Positions 37,506 through 49,690 of a DNA stretch of 64,000 nucleotides are shown in pieces. Under the pieces are notes generated by a model, which was not told the DNA's origin, did no database searches, and saw only the letters and a list, made by a program, of their open reading frames with translations. A program made the position numbers and the translations under genes. The stretch's first letter is position 1. Each line of letters begins with the position of its first letter. This stretch comes from Falciphora oryzae (Eukaryota > Ascomycota > Sordariomycetes > Magnaporthales > Magnaporthaceae), in assembly GCA_000733355.1 (NCBI GenBank), contig JNVV01000013.1, forward strand, positions 655,323 through 719,322. Reading direction: 5' to 3'.

Positions 37506-39442
37506 TCAATAGACCTTTGTCTCTTTCCTTCTCGTCTCTGGATCCATTTGCGGCTGCTCCGGTTCTTCCAAAACCTTCTCACTCGAGTGCTCCACGTCAA
37601 CTTCTTGCTGTTCGGCCGGGGTAGGCGGTTGCTTGTCGGCACGCGGGTGCCATCCACCAGCCCAGCCGACCCACCCTTTCTCGCGAGGGCCTCTGGCGAG
37701 GCAGACCAGAATGGCGAAGCCCATGAGCGCCACTAGAACGGCAAGGCGGGACATATTAGAACGGAACGGTCAACTATTTGGTGTAGTAAGGGACCACGAA
37801 GCATTTGGCGACGGGGCGGGCATAGAACGAAAGAAACCACAAGGTATCGACTTACTACTGCAGCTGCCGCTGTATACCCAGCCGCCCAAAGCATACAGCC
37901 TGTTTCCGACAGCTGTGCCGGTCAGCTGACCACAAAAAGAGGCGAGCATGTAGGCCGTGTTGAGGCGATTCCTCGCCTTCGGGTCGATACCGTAGATATT
38001 TACGCGCAGGCAGATGTTGGTGGCTTGCATCGAGATGTCGTTAAGAAGGGCTTGCACGATTGGCCCCGCGACGGTAAACGTCCCTGTAAACGTCCCAATG
38101 GTTACTCCGACGAGGTTGAGCACCATTCCACCGAGTGCGGGTACCAGGGGTGTGAGGCGGTCGAGCACGATCCTGCCAAAGGGAGGCCCCCAAAATATGA
38201 CAAAGAGGCCGATGAGGCCGAACAGCCCGATCTCCAGCGGGCCGAAGCCGTACGGTGGCGAGGACAGCAGGAATGAAAGAGTGGTCCAGTACGAAGTGAA
38301 GACAGCGCTCATGCAAAAGGCGGCGAGGCCGGCCTGGATGAGGGCTGGCTTCGTGACCAACATCACAAAGATACTCCAGATCATGTGGGGGTAGTTCAGC
38401 CTCTCGGTGATTTTGGAGGGGTAGTCTGGCATCCGGAGATACAGGGCAATCAGGAGGGTGTGCTGCAAGCCGAACGCCACCCAGTAGACATTGCGCCAAT
38501 GGGTATAGTTTGCAACAATGCCAGAGAGGACGCGGGCAAGCATGACGCCGGAAGAGAAGCCAGCGACCACGATAGAAAGCGCGCTTGCGCGGCGGTGGGG
38601 AGGGGCCAGTTCGCTGACTAGGGGGAGCATCAGCTGAGGGGTGACGGTGGTGAAGCCGCAAATAAAGGATACGGCCTGGAAAACTGCAAAGGAGGTGGTG
38701 AGGCAAAGGGCAAGCCACTGAGTGGCGTTAGCGGACGAATTGATACGAGGCAAGGGTCAGCTGGTCTCCGGCCGCTGAACAACCCGAGCCGGAATGGGGT
38801 GCGCTCACAAGTACGGCCGTCATGCCGATGAGGCCGAGTATGAAGGGCCTCCGTTTAAAGAAGTCGCCGAGCGGACAAAGGAAAAGCAGTCCGCCAGCAT
38901 AGCCAGCCTGCATCAGGGTGGCCACGGAGGATGCGCGCTCGAAGCTGACACCGAAGGTGTGGGCCATCATGTTTAGCACCGGCTGGTTGTAGTAGAGATT
39001 GCCCACGGTGATGGCTGCGGCCTGTGCATGTCAAGATTGCAGGATTGAGGCGTGCTCTGTTAGTCCGGCCTCCTCCAGTGCTGTTGTGCGAATCAAAACG
39101 TTGACTGACAGCGGTAAACAGGATGTTCAAACCCAGGGTGAATTCAGGAGGGCTTTCTGGGTCGAACCGCGTCGCCTTTGGGCCTTGGCAGATGGCTGCC
39201 CATGCCTTTCTGCCGAGGCCTGATGTCGAGCCATCTTTCGGGGCGTCTTTTCCGACCTGGAAAGGACTCGACTGTCCGGCCACGGTCTGATCTGGGACTT
39301 GGGCGTGTTGCACCGCATCTTTGAACAGCACAGACCCGACTGGGGTTGGCGAGCCAGAGTCTGACTTGTCGGGCGTTCCGTCATGGCCATTGCCCAAGGG
39401 GCTCGGTCCCTGGCCGACCGCCCCAATCCCTCGCGTTGCCAT
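37506..39442 (-). CDS. MFS transporter of the YYNQP-type
   Basis: 544 residues from exons 39442-39110, 39021-38809, 38717-37856 and 37732-37506. Joins restore ILFTAAAAITVGNLYYNQPV, GMTAVLWLALCLTTSFAV and SCSMALMGFAILV. A cytosolic N-terminus of about 95 residues precedes TM1. GNLYYNQPVL and LCPLGDFFKRRPFILG (motif A-like) resemble a 12-TM MFS group well represented in bacteria and also found in fungi. The last exon adds one hydrophobic segment and a charged, Glu/Pro-rich tail. Substrate is unknown; export is likely. It lies downstream of the Zn2Cys6 gene on the same strand (568-base gap), so that factor may regulate it. Confidence 0.87.
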
Positions 39443-40010
39443 TGCTTGCCGCCGCAACAGGATCCTCGCCGTTCAATTCTTATAATCGAGCCAATTGCAA
39501 ACTGGCGGTCGACATTAGACGGTGACGGAGCACTGGGTGGCTGGGCAAGCGCGCGGTTGTCGTCTCCCCAGAAGCAGCTCGGCCCGGTATGTGTGCGGGA
39601 AACCAGATGGAGGAGGGACGCAGCCCAGCCAAGGGACACGGAAAGCGAAAGGGCATTTCCAAAATGCGGAGATTGTAGTCAGCGACTCCGGCGCCGGAGA
39701 TCGCCATGGTGGCACCCGCACGGCAGGGCATGGCGACACCGCTGCCCCCAAGAGAGAGACTCCTCAAATCGGGGAGGCATTTGGGCCCAATTACGGTTAG
39801 CGGGAATACCCGCCCGAAGCGCCCACCGTTGAACGCTGGGTCTGGTGCTGTGGCTGTCATCCCGACTTTCTCGCCCACGAACAGGGGCCTGGCTAGCTAG
39901 AGACGAACCATATCAGACGTCTTTCGATCTGCATGAGCACACATCATGACGACATTTGGGCACTAAAAACTGTCCAGCACCCGTGGGACCTTCAGGGTTG
40001 GCCCCAAGCT
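39443..40010. other. Spacer between MFS promoter and regulator 3' end
   Basis: No gene seen. It contains the MFS promoter region on the minus strand; no clear TATA box. Confidence 0.45.
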
Positions 40011-42763
40011 TCAACAAGCACCACCCAACAATCCCCTTGTGCCGCCAGCGCCTTGGACGTGACCGTCGCCGCCGCGCAACCATCGCTGCAGCGCCAACCC
40101 GCGCCGCAGCGTGTCGGCGCACAGCCCCCAGTCCTCGATTGCCATCTGCATGAAGCCGATCTGAGCAATTGACTTGACGAAGCCCGAGTGCGGCTTCACG
40201 TGCGCCATCGAGACCACCTCCCTGGGGTCATCCCACCGCGGCGCATCAGCAACGACGTCGCTATCATCGTGTCGCGTGCCGTCTTCCTCGATCCTCTGGC
40301 CGCCACCGCCGTCCTCAGCTGTTGTTGCATCGTCTTCCCCGCCACGTGAAGCCTCGGGCGTTGTCTTGGGCTCAGAAGACTGCTGCTGCTGTCCCTTCTC
40401 GCGCGCCGCCGCCCTCGCCAGCCTGCTCCTGCTTCCGGGGAATTGGATCTCGCGGATCGTCGGCATAATGGCCATGAGCATGAAGAGGAACACGCCGATG
40501 ATGCCCCGCCACCGCCCCAGCGGGATCCGCCATGTCGCCATCAGCAGCGCCAGCGCCTCTGACGGCAGGCATATCTCGCTGAATGGTCTTCGCTCCGCCA
40601 AGGCGCGTGCGTACAGCATTGCTGCGAGTCTAACCCCTGTGTACAGCGGGTCCGGTTCCTGCTCGTTGCTGGCCGTTGCGGTTTCCCCTTGATCGCCTTG
40701 ACCTCCGTCTGCCGCGGGCTCTGGGGCCGACGACGCCGACGCCGACGCTGTCGCCATCGGTATTGACCGCTGCCCTTGCTGGGGATGCGCCCGGTCCTCT
40801 GAGTCAGGGCTGGTCATCGGGGACCTATTGGCCCGCTCGCCGCCGCTGGTGCTCACGGCAGGGGATTCGAAGTCATTACCGGCCGAAGGCGTTGTGACCC
40901 TTGACGACGATGTGTATGAAGGATAGTCCGGGAGCAGTGAGTGCGGCCTGGCGTCTGACGCTGCCTCCGGGCTCAGAGTTGAGCCCTTGCTTCGAGTGCC
41001 CGGGCTTTCGACCACTCCGCCGCATGTTCCGCCCCCCTCACCCGCTTCACCAGGAATAGCAAGATCATTTGGATTTGGCTCATACTCGTCCGCATCCCCG
41101 GCCGCTGCTATGGGCCCGCCCGGTGACTCGCTATTAAGCCTGCTGATTCGGTCGTAGATCCACGCCGCTGTCGACCTCACCTTGCGCTCCTGGTCCGGCG
41201 TGGGGTCCGCGGGAAGCGCGAGCGCGAGGCTAATGAGGAACCGCAAATCATCCAGGATGGAGGCTGTCGCCGGGTGCAGGCCGAGCGCGTCTTCGCACGA
41301 TGCAAACGTCGGCGCGCCTCCGCTGCCGCCTCTTCCCAGCTGCGCCAGGGGCGACCCGTAGCGCACCTTGAAATGCTCCCGGGCAGGCTCGACATACTCA
41401 AAGTTGAACCCGTCCGGCTGTTCCTTGTCCATGGTCGGAGTGTCTTCGAGCCACCAGGCGATTGCGAAATCATCCACGAGAGCCACCTTGGTCACCAGGG
41501 CGCCGACGCCATGCGAGGGGAACCCCCCGCGCAGGCGCACCATCTCGCGGAGGCCCTTGAGGTGTGCCTGCACGACCTCGGGCTCGCCGAAAAACCACTC
41601 GATCGAGACGAACTGCACGACGCCGGCCATGACCTCGTCGCTGATCCACATATCGGACCGGAGGTGTTCGTTGAGCGCTGAGATGGCCTCCCCCTTGGCC
41701 CGCATCGTTGAGCTCTGGTCGATAAAGCCACGTTCGGCTAGAGAGCGCGCCGAGATGTAAAGGCTGGTGCGAGCTAGTAGCGGCGATTGGATACACCAAG
41801 GCACGTAAGCCGTGATGAAAGGGTTGTCGGGGTCTGGCTCGCCGTCGAAGGAGCCTTTGAACCGATACAGCAGTTCGGGGACTAGTTCCCGGTTACAGTT
41901 AGCCTCCTCTTAGAGCCCTTCATCTTCTTTGCTTAGTGCTGAGCATATCCAAGCGATGGCTCTCCGACTTACATGTGCATATCAGCATTGCATTCTCCTT
42001 AGTCGGAGCTACGGGCAGATAGCCGATGCTCTGGACGGGCCCGCTGAGCTGACACTGATAGACGATGCCATCGAGTCCGAATGCTAGGCCGCGGGTGGTG
42101 GGATGATTCTTCGCTCTTTGGCCTTTTGTTGCCGTCTTCCAGGTCAACCTTCCGCCATGGCCAGGCTTTGGGTGGTAGATCGGCTCGCCTGTAATCGGGT
42201 CGATACCCGGCCCCCAGCGGCCGCCTCCGGAGTGTCCTGCATCCGAGAAGGCCGCGCCAGGGAGGCTCGGCTCGGAGAGACGCTCGACCTGCCGCCTTCC
42301 GGCCACTGTACTTGTCGAAGAGTTCGAGGCTCGCGTGGTCTTCTGGTCCTGTCGCACGTTCTGTGTCCCCAAGATGGCAACGAAGGCCGGGGCGTCACCC
42401 CTTCGAGTGCCATAGTCGCAAACTGGCTCCGGGAAGCGGCGCTTGCAGTTGCTGCAGGGTTGCCCTTGGTTGCACTGCATGCAGAATTAGAGATTGAGGG
42501 GTGCCACGAGCGGGGGTCGCCTGCCACTGCCCGCCCCTTTCGAGGAGACGATGGAGACACCACCCAAGCACCACCCCTCCTCGTTGACTGGGCATGGCAG
42601 CTCCATGGACGAGGAAAAGGGAGGGCTGCGGGGAGACGCCATAAATCGCGGGAGCACTTACTTTCTGTTTGCGCCTCCGGCACTCTCCGCAGGACGTGGT
42701 TGATCGCTCCGTCTTCTTGCGTGGCGGCAACGATTGGTCTGGCGCCTGCTCCTGGGGCTGCAT
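40011..42763 (-). CDS. Zn2Cys6 transcription factor
   Basis: Fungal binuclear zinc-cluster regulator, about 824 residues from exons 42763-42662, 42474-41973 and 41881-40011. The cluster is split by intron 1 and reads SCGECRRRKQK then CNQGQPCSNCKRR, giving Cys 25, 28, 35, 41, 44 and 53 (C-x2-C-x6-C-x5-C-x2-C-x8-C). Intron 2 uses a CTAAC branch site with acceptor at 41882-41883; other upstream AGs would create stops. The regulatory domain resembles Fungal_trans_2 (VVQFVSIEWFFGEPEVVQAH, LREMVRLRGGF). The middle is Ser/Pro/Glu-rich with Gln runs. It is nuclear and probably binds CGG-type sites. Nearby MFS genes are plausible targets. Confidence 0.87.
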
Positions 42764-44069
42764 CGTGCTTTTTGGTTCTAGGCGGCTCTTGTGCACGCCT
42801 TCGGAGAAGGCTGGCGGCTCGCGGTCTCGGGAAGCTTTTTTTTTTTTTTTTTTGGGCGCGCCCGTCTAAAGCGGCAATCATGGGCTCACCTCACGGTTCC
42901 CCAACGAAAGAAGCCGGGAAGCGAGTGCCCTTTCTCGCCTCCACGGTAGACCTTTTTTTTATTTTCCTCTTATATCTGAGCTGCGTTGCTTGCCCGTACG
43001 ACCGTGGTAGCGAGAAGCGACAAACGATGCGTCAGGACGGGGAAGAAACGCGAGCGAGGGGGGGAAATACACAGCCCAAAGCCGTAAGCGGGCACTTTTG
43101 GTTTCGTCTCCCCCCTACTTTCTTTTTTTTTCTTCCCGGGCACTTTTGCAGGCCTAGGTAGCAGATAGGATATGTTCTAGATCGCCCTCTCCTCCCGGTT
43201 CTCCATGCACCATGCCAGCCACTGCAGCAGGACGGTCCAATCAGGCAGAGCCTCCGGCGCGCCATCGTAACGCTAACGGGACTTACCAGGCGCCTGGGTC
43301 ACAATCTGGTGGTTTTTTTTTTTTTTTTTTTTCGCCGCACTGCCGTTCGGGGGCTGCTGCGCTGTCCCAGCCCTAAAATACGCGATCGTGAGCCGGCGGC
43401 TTCCAGGTGCGAGGCGGTGTTTGGCCGCGCACGGCAACCCCCGTGTGCGTGGCGTCGCGCTTCCCGTGCTCACCGCGCGTGCCAGCGTATCAGAGATGCC
43501 CGGGCAGGGGGTGTGCGCCAAGTGCCGTCCGCCTGGCTTTTTTCGACCTCTTCCATGCGCCTCTTTGGCCTCGCCGTGCGCTCTGCTCGCGCTGCATGCC
43601 CGATCTGGATGGGCTGTGTCCTCCTCGTCACGTGCATCCACCACGCTCACCAGTTGATGAGTCTTGGGCCGCCAATCGTTATTCCATTGACTATTAACAG
43701 GCCAATAAGATTATGGCGCTCTTCGTTGATAAAAGATTTTATTGCTGTTTCGATTTTCCGCCAATGGCCTTTGTCAGCACCATTGTCGCCAGTGGCAATC
43801 CTTAGGCTCAGAACATAATGGACAATACAGAAAATGCCAGGCAACCACGCCGACACTTAGGGAACAAAGAGCATAACACCGCTCTCTTTGTGCCCATATC
43901 AATACCTGAACATGATGACCAGGTATAAAATAAACTTCAAACCCCTTCGAGTCTGTTCATCACAAGAAAACACATCCGTCACAAACGGGCGTCTTCCAGC
44001 ATTCTCACGACTCTCAAACTCACATCCATCAACTTCAACACCACACTTCCCCAACACCCTCACCCAACA
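42764..44069. other. Spacer with two poly-T tracts
   Basis: No supported gene. T runs at 42836-42853 (18) and 43313-43332 (20). The open frame at 42103-43161 on the plus strand is mostly the complement of the regulator gene. Confidence 0.5.
43924..43932 (+). promoter_or_regulatory. TATA box of the 98-residue gene
   Basis: TATAAAATA about 138 bases upstream of the start codon, followed by a C/A-rich leader typical of well-expressed fungal genes. Confidence 0.55.
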
Positions 44070-44366
44070 ATGGCCAACGCCCCCGACAACTGTATCTGCG
44101 AGGCCTGCTCCTGGGAAAGCAACCGTCGCTGGCTCGAGGAGCGATCCAAGGCATGGGGCGGCTCCGCGGTCGAGCCCCCCACAGAGGACCTGCGGTGCGT
44201 CCGCACCGGCAAGGTCATCGTGCGCGGCGTCAAGCCGCCGCCGCCGCCCAAGGATGACACCATGAAGCCCTCGAGGCGCCAGAGCTTCTTCTTGGACACC
44301 ACAGGTGAGACCATGGACAAGCTGATCCAGGGCTTCTCGGAGCTCAACGGGCCGGAGAAGAAGTAG
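44070..44366 (+). CDS. 98-residue Cys-containing protein, unknown function
   Basis: Intronless small gene with a strong start context (CAACAATGG), a TATA box and a C/A-rich leader, which together argue that it is real. The product begins MANAPDNCICEACSW, with four Cys in all (8, 10, 13 and 43). It has a basic/aromatic helix-like stretch (ESNRRWLEERSKAWGG), a run of five prolines and a Lys-rich end. There is no signal peptide or TM helix. The CxCxxC could bind metal or form a disulphide; this is speculative. I do not recognise the family. Confidence 0.65.
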   Translation: MANAPDNCICEACSWESNRRWLEERSKAWGGSAVEPPTEDLRCVRTGKVIVRGVKPPPPPKDDTMKPSRRQSFFLDTTGETMDKLIQGFSELNGPEKK

Positions 44367-44844
44367 ACGGGCTCATCTGAGCGCACGTACTGGGACCGAC
44401 TCGGGCAAGTCTTTAGTGTTTGACAAGTCTATAACAGCTCCTAGGTTTAGGTGCGCACCTGGTTCTGAGTGGTAAGTTATCAGTTGTGAAAGCCATCAAG
44501 TCTCGCTAGTTGCTAGTACAACATAATTAGAAAGGCGTCCCTCCATACCCCTTAAATGCTTGTAAAATGAATATTGATGTGATACCAGCCCAAGTTCCCA
44601 ACGCCCGGACCTCGCCCATTCTTAAAGCCTTTATAGGCCCAAGAGGAATGCTGTTCGTCCCGGCTCCTAGCCTCAGGAAGGCTGAAACTATACAGTCTTG
44701 GTCTTGACCCACAGAGCGCCACTACGACCCCGTAAGTCTAGCGATCGCACGTGGGCTGTCGTGAAGGTATTGGCCACTTGGCCCTTGGCGTACCCACAGA
44801 AGCTGCCCGTGCTCACATATTACATATCGTGCATCGGCTTATAC

Positions 44845-44914
44845 TACACCTCTCAGGGATCATAAACGTACTCTGTGCAAAAGAGCTGGGGATTTATGAT
44901 CCCTGAGAGGTATA
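44845..44914. repeat. 22-bp inverted repeat with 26-base loop
   Basis: Left arm 44845-44866 and right arm 44893-44914 are reverse complements over 22 bases with one mismatch. The shared core is CCTCTCAGGGATCATAAA. A transcript would form a strong hairpin. No flanking target-site duplication is evident. Confidence 0.9.
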
Positions 44915-46973
44915 GGCCCTCGCTTACTGCTTGACCTACGCGTGGGGGAAAGAGGTTGACCGGAAGTGCAGACTCGGCGGACCGGCTTCACACGAATGAG
45001 CCATCGAAGCCACCCTGGACCTTCGGCAGTACTGTTTCTCCGCCCCTGCCGTGGTTGGCGACGACGGCGACGGTGAAGCAGTGGCCATCGCTACTTCCAT
45101 TGACGCAGCGGTGGCTGACGAGAGTAGCCTGGGCGGTGGACAGGTGGCTGGTTGGGGAACATGGAAGGGAGTGGCGGATCACCGTCGTGGCAGGCTATGG
45201 CCGCGGCCCGCGGAGCACCGTTTGCTTGGGGAACAGTCGGTTGGCAGGGTTGGTCTACACAGGCAATCCTGAATTTTCTGTATTTTCTTTTTTTTTGACC
45301 AGATGACAGGCGGCTCCCGGTGCTCCTTCTGGTATGGGCCTTGGTTGAGGAGGTCAAGGTTGGTGTGGAAAGATGGTGCATATAAAACAATGATGGCGCT
45401 GCCTACAACCTTGATGCTTGATGTCGCCAAAATGTTTGGCCAGCCTGAAGTACCGGGGCTTGTTTTTTCAGATGCCGCGCTGAGAAAGTCTATTTCAAAG
45501 CTCCAGGGGTGACGTGGAGAATGCTTTCTCCACAACCCAGACCAACAAACGAAAAAGGAAAGAGATTCAAGATGGAGACCGAATGGGGCCAGATTTTGAT
45601 CGGTGGTGATACCCAAAGGAGAAAAAAACAATCCCCAGGTAACGGGAATTAACTTTTCTGTGTTTACAGGCCACTTCGGGCGAGCCCCAGATGGCAGAGC
45701 GCACGGGCGAGCAGGGTGTGTGTGCACACGCATTTCGGAATGTTTGGCGCTCGTGGCTGCCCAAGACTCTTGGCTATGGGTTTTCGGTCTCATTTTTTCG
45801 GTCTCGAGAAATAAACATGCAAAGGATCTGGCAAACAATCGGCCTGCATAGAGGATTGCAGGCCTTCGTGGTATAAAAAGGATGCACATGTAGGCCTTGC
45901 GGGCATGCAATGTCGATGGCGACATGTGATTGTTTATTTGGAAGTTGGCAGCGCCTGCCCCCCAGACTTGGCGCGTTGCCAGGGGACGGCGGACAGGCCA
46001 AGAGTCGTAGATCGACTGACATCGATGCGGACGCTCCCAACTGAGTGCTCTGCCGACAGGTATGACATGGATGCAGGCCTGAGAAAGTGCACCTGCCAGC
46101 AGCCAGAAGCCAGCAGCACCCAGAATCTGGACCAATGGATTCCGAGAAGAATACCACCTCGGCGGTATTTCCCCAGCGGCGACGGGCAGGCTGGAAATTA
46201 CCCAAGCCACGCAACGGCCCACTGCTGATAACACAGCACGGGGCCGCCACGATCACCATCATGGTAGGCTGCGAAGCTTTCTCCCAGAACGTGAGCCCGG
46301 CCGAGTCCTTCTCCACGTGGGTTGGGCTGGGCCGAAGTCAACTCTGGAGTGCCGCTCGTACCTCTGCGATGCACACTCAGAGAGCTTCACCCATCTCGCT
46401 AAGGCGGCCGGATGATTCCACTTCCTCTGCACACTGGGACAGCATGATTCGAGCTGCAGCTGCCGGGTGGGGTGGGGGCTCGCGAGCGTAACGTGCAGAC
46501 AGCGAAGATGAGTTCTAATGCTTGCGAAGATCAGGTACACGGCGGGCGAGCAGGCTTCTCTGTGTATGTATGCAATTACCTCTGCTACTCACCGGACACC
46601 CGCGGCAGCAACAGGCTGGGCCCCTTGCCCCTGACCGTGTATTTATTTTAGCAAATCAGTTGCCGACGGCCGGATGCCAACCCTGCCCGCCTCCATTGAT
46701 TGCGTCAAACCCCTTGCCCTGTGCTTTCGCTTTCCTCTACTCGCCCGCCAACACGTGGACTATGCCTGAGGCCCAGGACAAGCCGTCGCGCGCACCGTGG
46801 GTCCCAGCCATACCCACCCTCGGGTTGAGCCTCAAACACGGCCCGCCACGATGTCTATTGATGGCGGCCGTTCCGGGTTTCACATCATGAGCTGTCGGGA
46901 TAGGCTGGGTCCACGCGCCTCGCTCTGGACATCAAGGTGGACGAGGATATTGCGCAAAGCGGATGGTGCGAAA

Positions 46974-47036
46974 CGAAGAAGAAGAAGAAGAAAAAAAAAG
47001 AAAAAAGAAAAAAAAGGAAACAAAAAGAGGAGTAGA
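46974..47036 (+). repeat. GAA/A-rich microsatellite
   Basis: Irregular GAA and A-rich repeats forming a purine-only tract in the large spacer. Confidence 0.7.
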
Positions 47037-47890
47037 AAGACACGTCCGCCACAATAAGCAAACCGTCTCAGACGATGGCGCAAACTTGGCATCCTGGAAC
47101 TCGCTTAAAGGAGGGGCATTTTCGCTTGGGGAGGGACCGCCTCGAACACCGACCACCAGCGACATGCATATTCGGATTTGCCTGTCTCTGGCGTCTTCGC
47201 TTGCTTGCAGAATTGTGGACTGGCAGGCGCTAGCGCTGTCTTAGTCTTGGACGTTGAGCATCAAGGCAGCGCGCTACTTTAGGTGACACTGGGGCGGAGG
47301 GCGCTAAAGGCTGCGCCGGCCAGTCGCTAGCACGCTGGATGCAGGAAGGCGTGCTCGCTGCGCTCAAGCCTCCAGGGAAACCCCTCCACCAACCCCTCAC
47401 CAAACCGGCCTTTGACGACTTACACGAGTAATGATCCATGGTGACGGGCCCTCTGGGACGTCAGGTCCCTTCCCCGTGGGCCAGCCCTTATCCGCCGTAC
47501 GGGCGGCCAGCGAGGGTCAAAGCACGACGCACCCGTCCAGGGGCCCTCCTGGGGTCGGAATGTGGAGGGGATCTCGCTGCCATGCGACGTGAGATGAGAG
47601 AAGCGATCTACGAGTACGCGTCCGCCCCCGGACAATACAAAGAACCCAATGGCTGCCAGAACCAAGGCCTCGGCCGTTCTCTTTTTGTCGCTTTGCTTTT
47701 TGCTGTCATCCCTCTCAACCGTCACATCGTCCCTCGAGACATGTGCGGCTCCTGCAGGCAGGCCGTCTCCTCCCGGTGATCGGTTGCGCTGAACACTCCC
47801 GACCCCGTCCGTTCCTTACTTGGCCCGCCCACACACCACCACCTATACGACTCCCCCCGACCACAACCACAAGCCGTACAGAGGCCGACC

Positions 47891-49690
47891 ATGAACAACA
47901 CGGGCCCGCCGCCCTCGGGGCCTCCTCCCCCGGGAGCTCCTCCCATGGGGCCTCCTCTCAAGTTCCAGCCGGGCGAGCGCGAGAACTACAACAGGGGTCC
48001 CGAGATCATCGGTGTCAGCTGCACGCTCGGCGCCCTGGCCTTCGCCGTCGTGTGCCTCAGGCTCTGGGTCAGGACAAAGTTTATCCGCAAGGTCGCCGTC
48101 GAGGACTATTTCATGGCCGTTTCCGCAGTTCGTCGATCCTTTTTAACCTTATCTCGAACTGTGGACCCTGGTTCTCGGGAGAAGCACCGCACCGTCTGTC
48201 GTGCTCCGACTAGACATCGTGTTTGGCTAACACGCTCTAGATAATGTTGCTTGGCTTGGCCATCATTACCGTTCCGATGGTGAACCGAGGCGCAGGCCGC
48301 CATATCGAATACATTCCGCTGGAGGACCTGCCCGCCGCTCTTCACATCAACTTCGCCACCCAACCGACGAGCCTGATCGCGCTTGGGATGGCCAAGCTGA
48401 GCGTCGGCTCCTTCCTCCTCAGAGTCTCTCCATCCAAGTTCTACACCTGGTTCATCTGGATTCTTCTGGGAGTAACGGTGCTATCAACTGGCGCTGGAAC
48501 CTGTAAGCAGAGCCCCGGCTCATCCGGGACGTGTCGTATGAAGATACAGCGGGAGAGAAACTAATTTTCCTCTTCTTTTTTTCCCGCCCCAGTGCAACTT
48601 ATCTTCCAATGCCGGCCAATGGAGTTCATCTGGAACAAAGCCCTGCCCGGCGGCGGCCAATGCATCCCCGGCGACACCGTCGTGGTTGCTGCATACATTG
48701 GTTTCACCTTGGGGATTGGCACCGACTTCATCTTTGCCGTGTTGCCGATCCCGATGCTCTGGAACGTACAGCTGAACTGGAGGGTCAAGCTGGCCATTAT
48801 GGGCATCCTGTCGCTCGGTCTATTGTATGCGGCTCACCCCTCCCCCGTTCCCAGACCGGCCTTGCTTGCTAACACGCGTCTGTCGTTGATCCAGCACCAC
48901 CGCCGCGGCCATCGTCAAGACCATGTTCATCTCGAACTTAGCAAAGGAGGGCGATTTCATGTGGGATACGGTAGATATCACAATTTGGTATGTTACAGTG
49001 CACCAACATGCAGAAAGGCCACCACTAAATGTCCGCTTATCCAGGTACAACACCGAGATCGCCGTGGCCATCATCGCGGGGTCCATCCCCAGCCTGAAGC
49101 CGCTGTTCAAGAAGATCCTGGAGAGCACGTCCGCCAGGAGATATGCCTACGGCAGCAAATACGGCGCCAGCTCCAGGTCGAGGGCCGGCACCGGCGCCAA
49201 CGGGGCCAGCAGGGCCAGCAGGGCGCCCGCGTCGGCTGCGCGGAACAGCAAGATGCCGCCCCGGGTCAGCAAGCACCTGAGCTCGTTTGCGCCCTATGGC
49301 GGCGGCGACATCGACGACGACATCGCCAACGACAAGCTCGGCAGCGTGTTCGAGATGTCCCCGAGCCCGGGGACGAAGCCAGCACCCAAGTTCGAGTCGC
49401 ACATCGTCGCCTACCCGCCGCCGGCCGTCGTTCCAGGCAGCGTCCGGCGCAACACCAGCCCGGCATCGAATGCTCCCGTCCTCGACGGGGACGCGAACAG
49501 CTCCACGGGCATAGGGATGGCCATAAGTGGTAACGGGGTGCACAGCAGCAGGTCGTCCGGGGAGAGCAGTGGGATCATCATCCAGAGGCCAGACGACGAC
49601 TACCTGGCGCCGGGGAGGATCACGAGGACGACGGAAATATCGGTCGCCGTCGAGGACGTGTATCAAAGGAGCGTCAAGGACATGGTATGA
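47891..49690 (+). CDS. Fungal rhodopsin-like integral membrane protein (PTH11-related group)
   Basis: 489 residues from exons 47891-48127, 48241-48502, 48593-48824, 48895-48987 and 49045-49690. A Pro/Gly-rich N-terminus of about 30 residues precedes a seven-helix domain (about residues 38-290) of the fungal-rhodopsin type. Landmarks are VCLRLWVRTKFI, VEDYFMAVSA, NRGAGRHIEYI, FIWILLGVTVLSTGAGT, FQCRPMEFIW, CIPGDTVVVAAYIGF and FAVLPIPMLW. The C-terminal 200 residues are Ser/Gly/Arg-rich and probably cytosolic. The first donor is GTTCGT, a weak 5' splice site; the others are standard. Relatives include PTH11-like receptors and cluster-associated membrane proteins, but no CFEM domain is present. 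Function is unknown. Confidence 0.83.

Larger units (their letters stand above)
44367..47890. other. Large spacer with inverted repeat, no supported gene
   Basis: About 3.5 kb. It contains the inverted repeat at 44845-44914 and an A/G-rich microsatellite near 46974-47036. A 351-residue minus-strand open frame (45179-46234) has no recognisable domain or codon signature. Confidence 0.5.

Noticed and set aside
42103..43161. 352-residue open frame on the plus strand
   Set aside because: Largely the complement of the Zn2Cys6 gene, whose cluster motif is unambiguous on the other strand.
45179..46234. 351-residue open frame on the minus strand
   Set aside because: No domain, no coherent hydrophobic or charge pattern, no splice-linked continuation. 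Kept as spacer, although a lineage-specific gene cannot be excluded.
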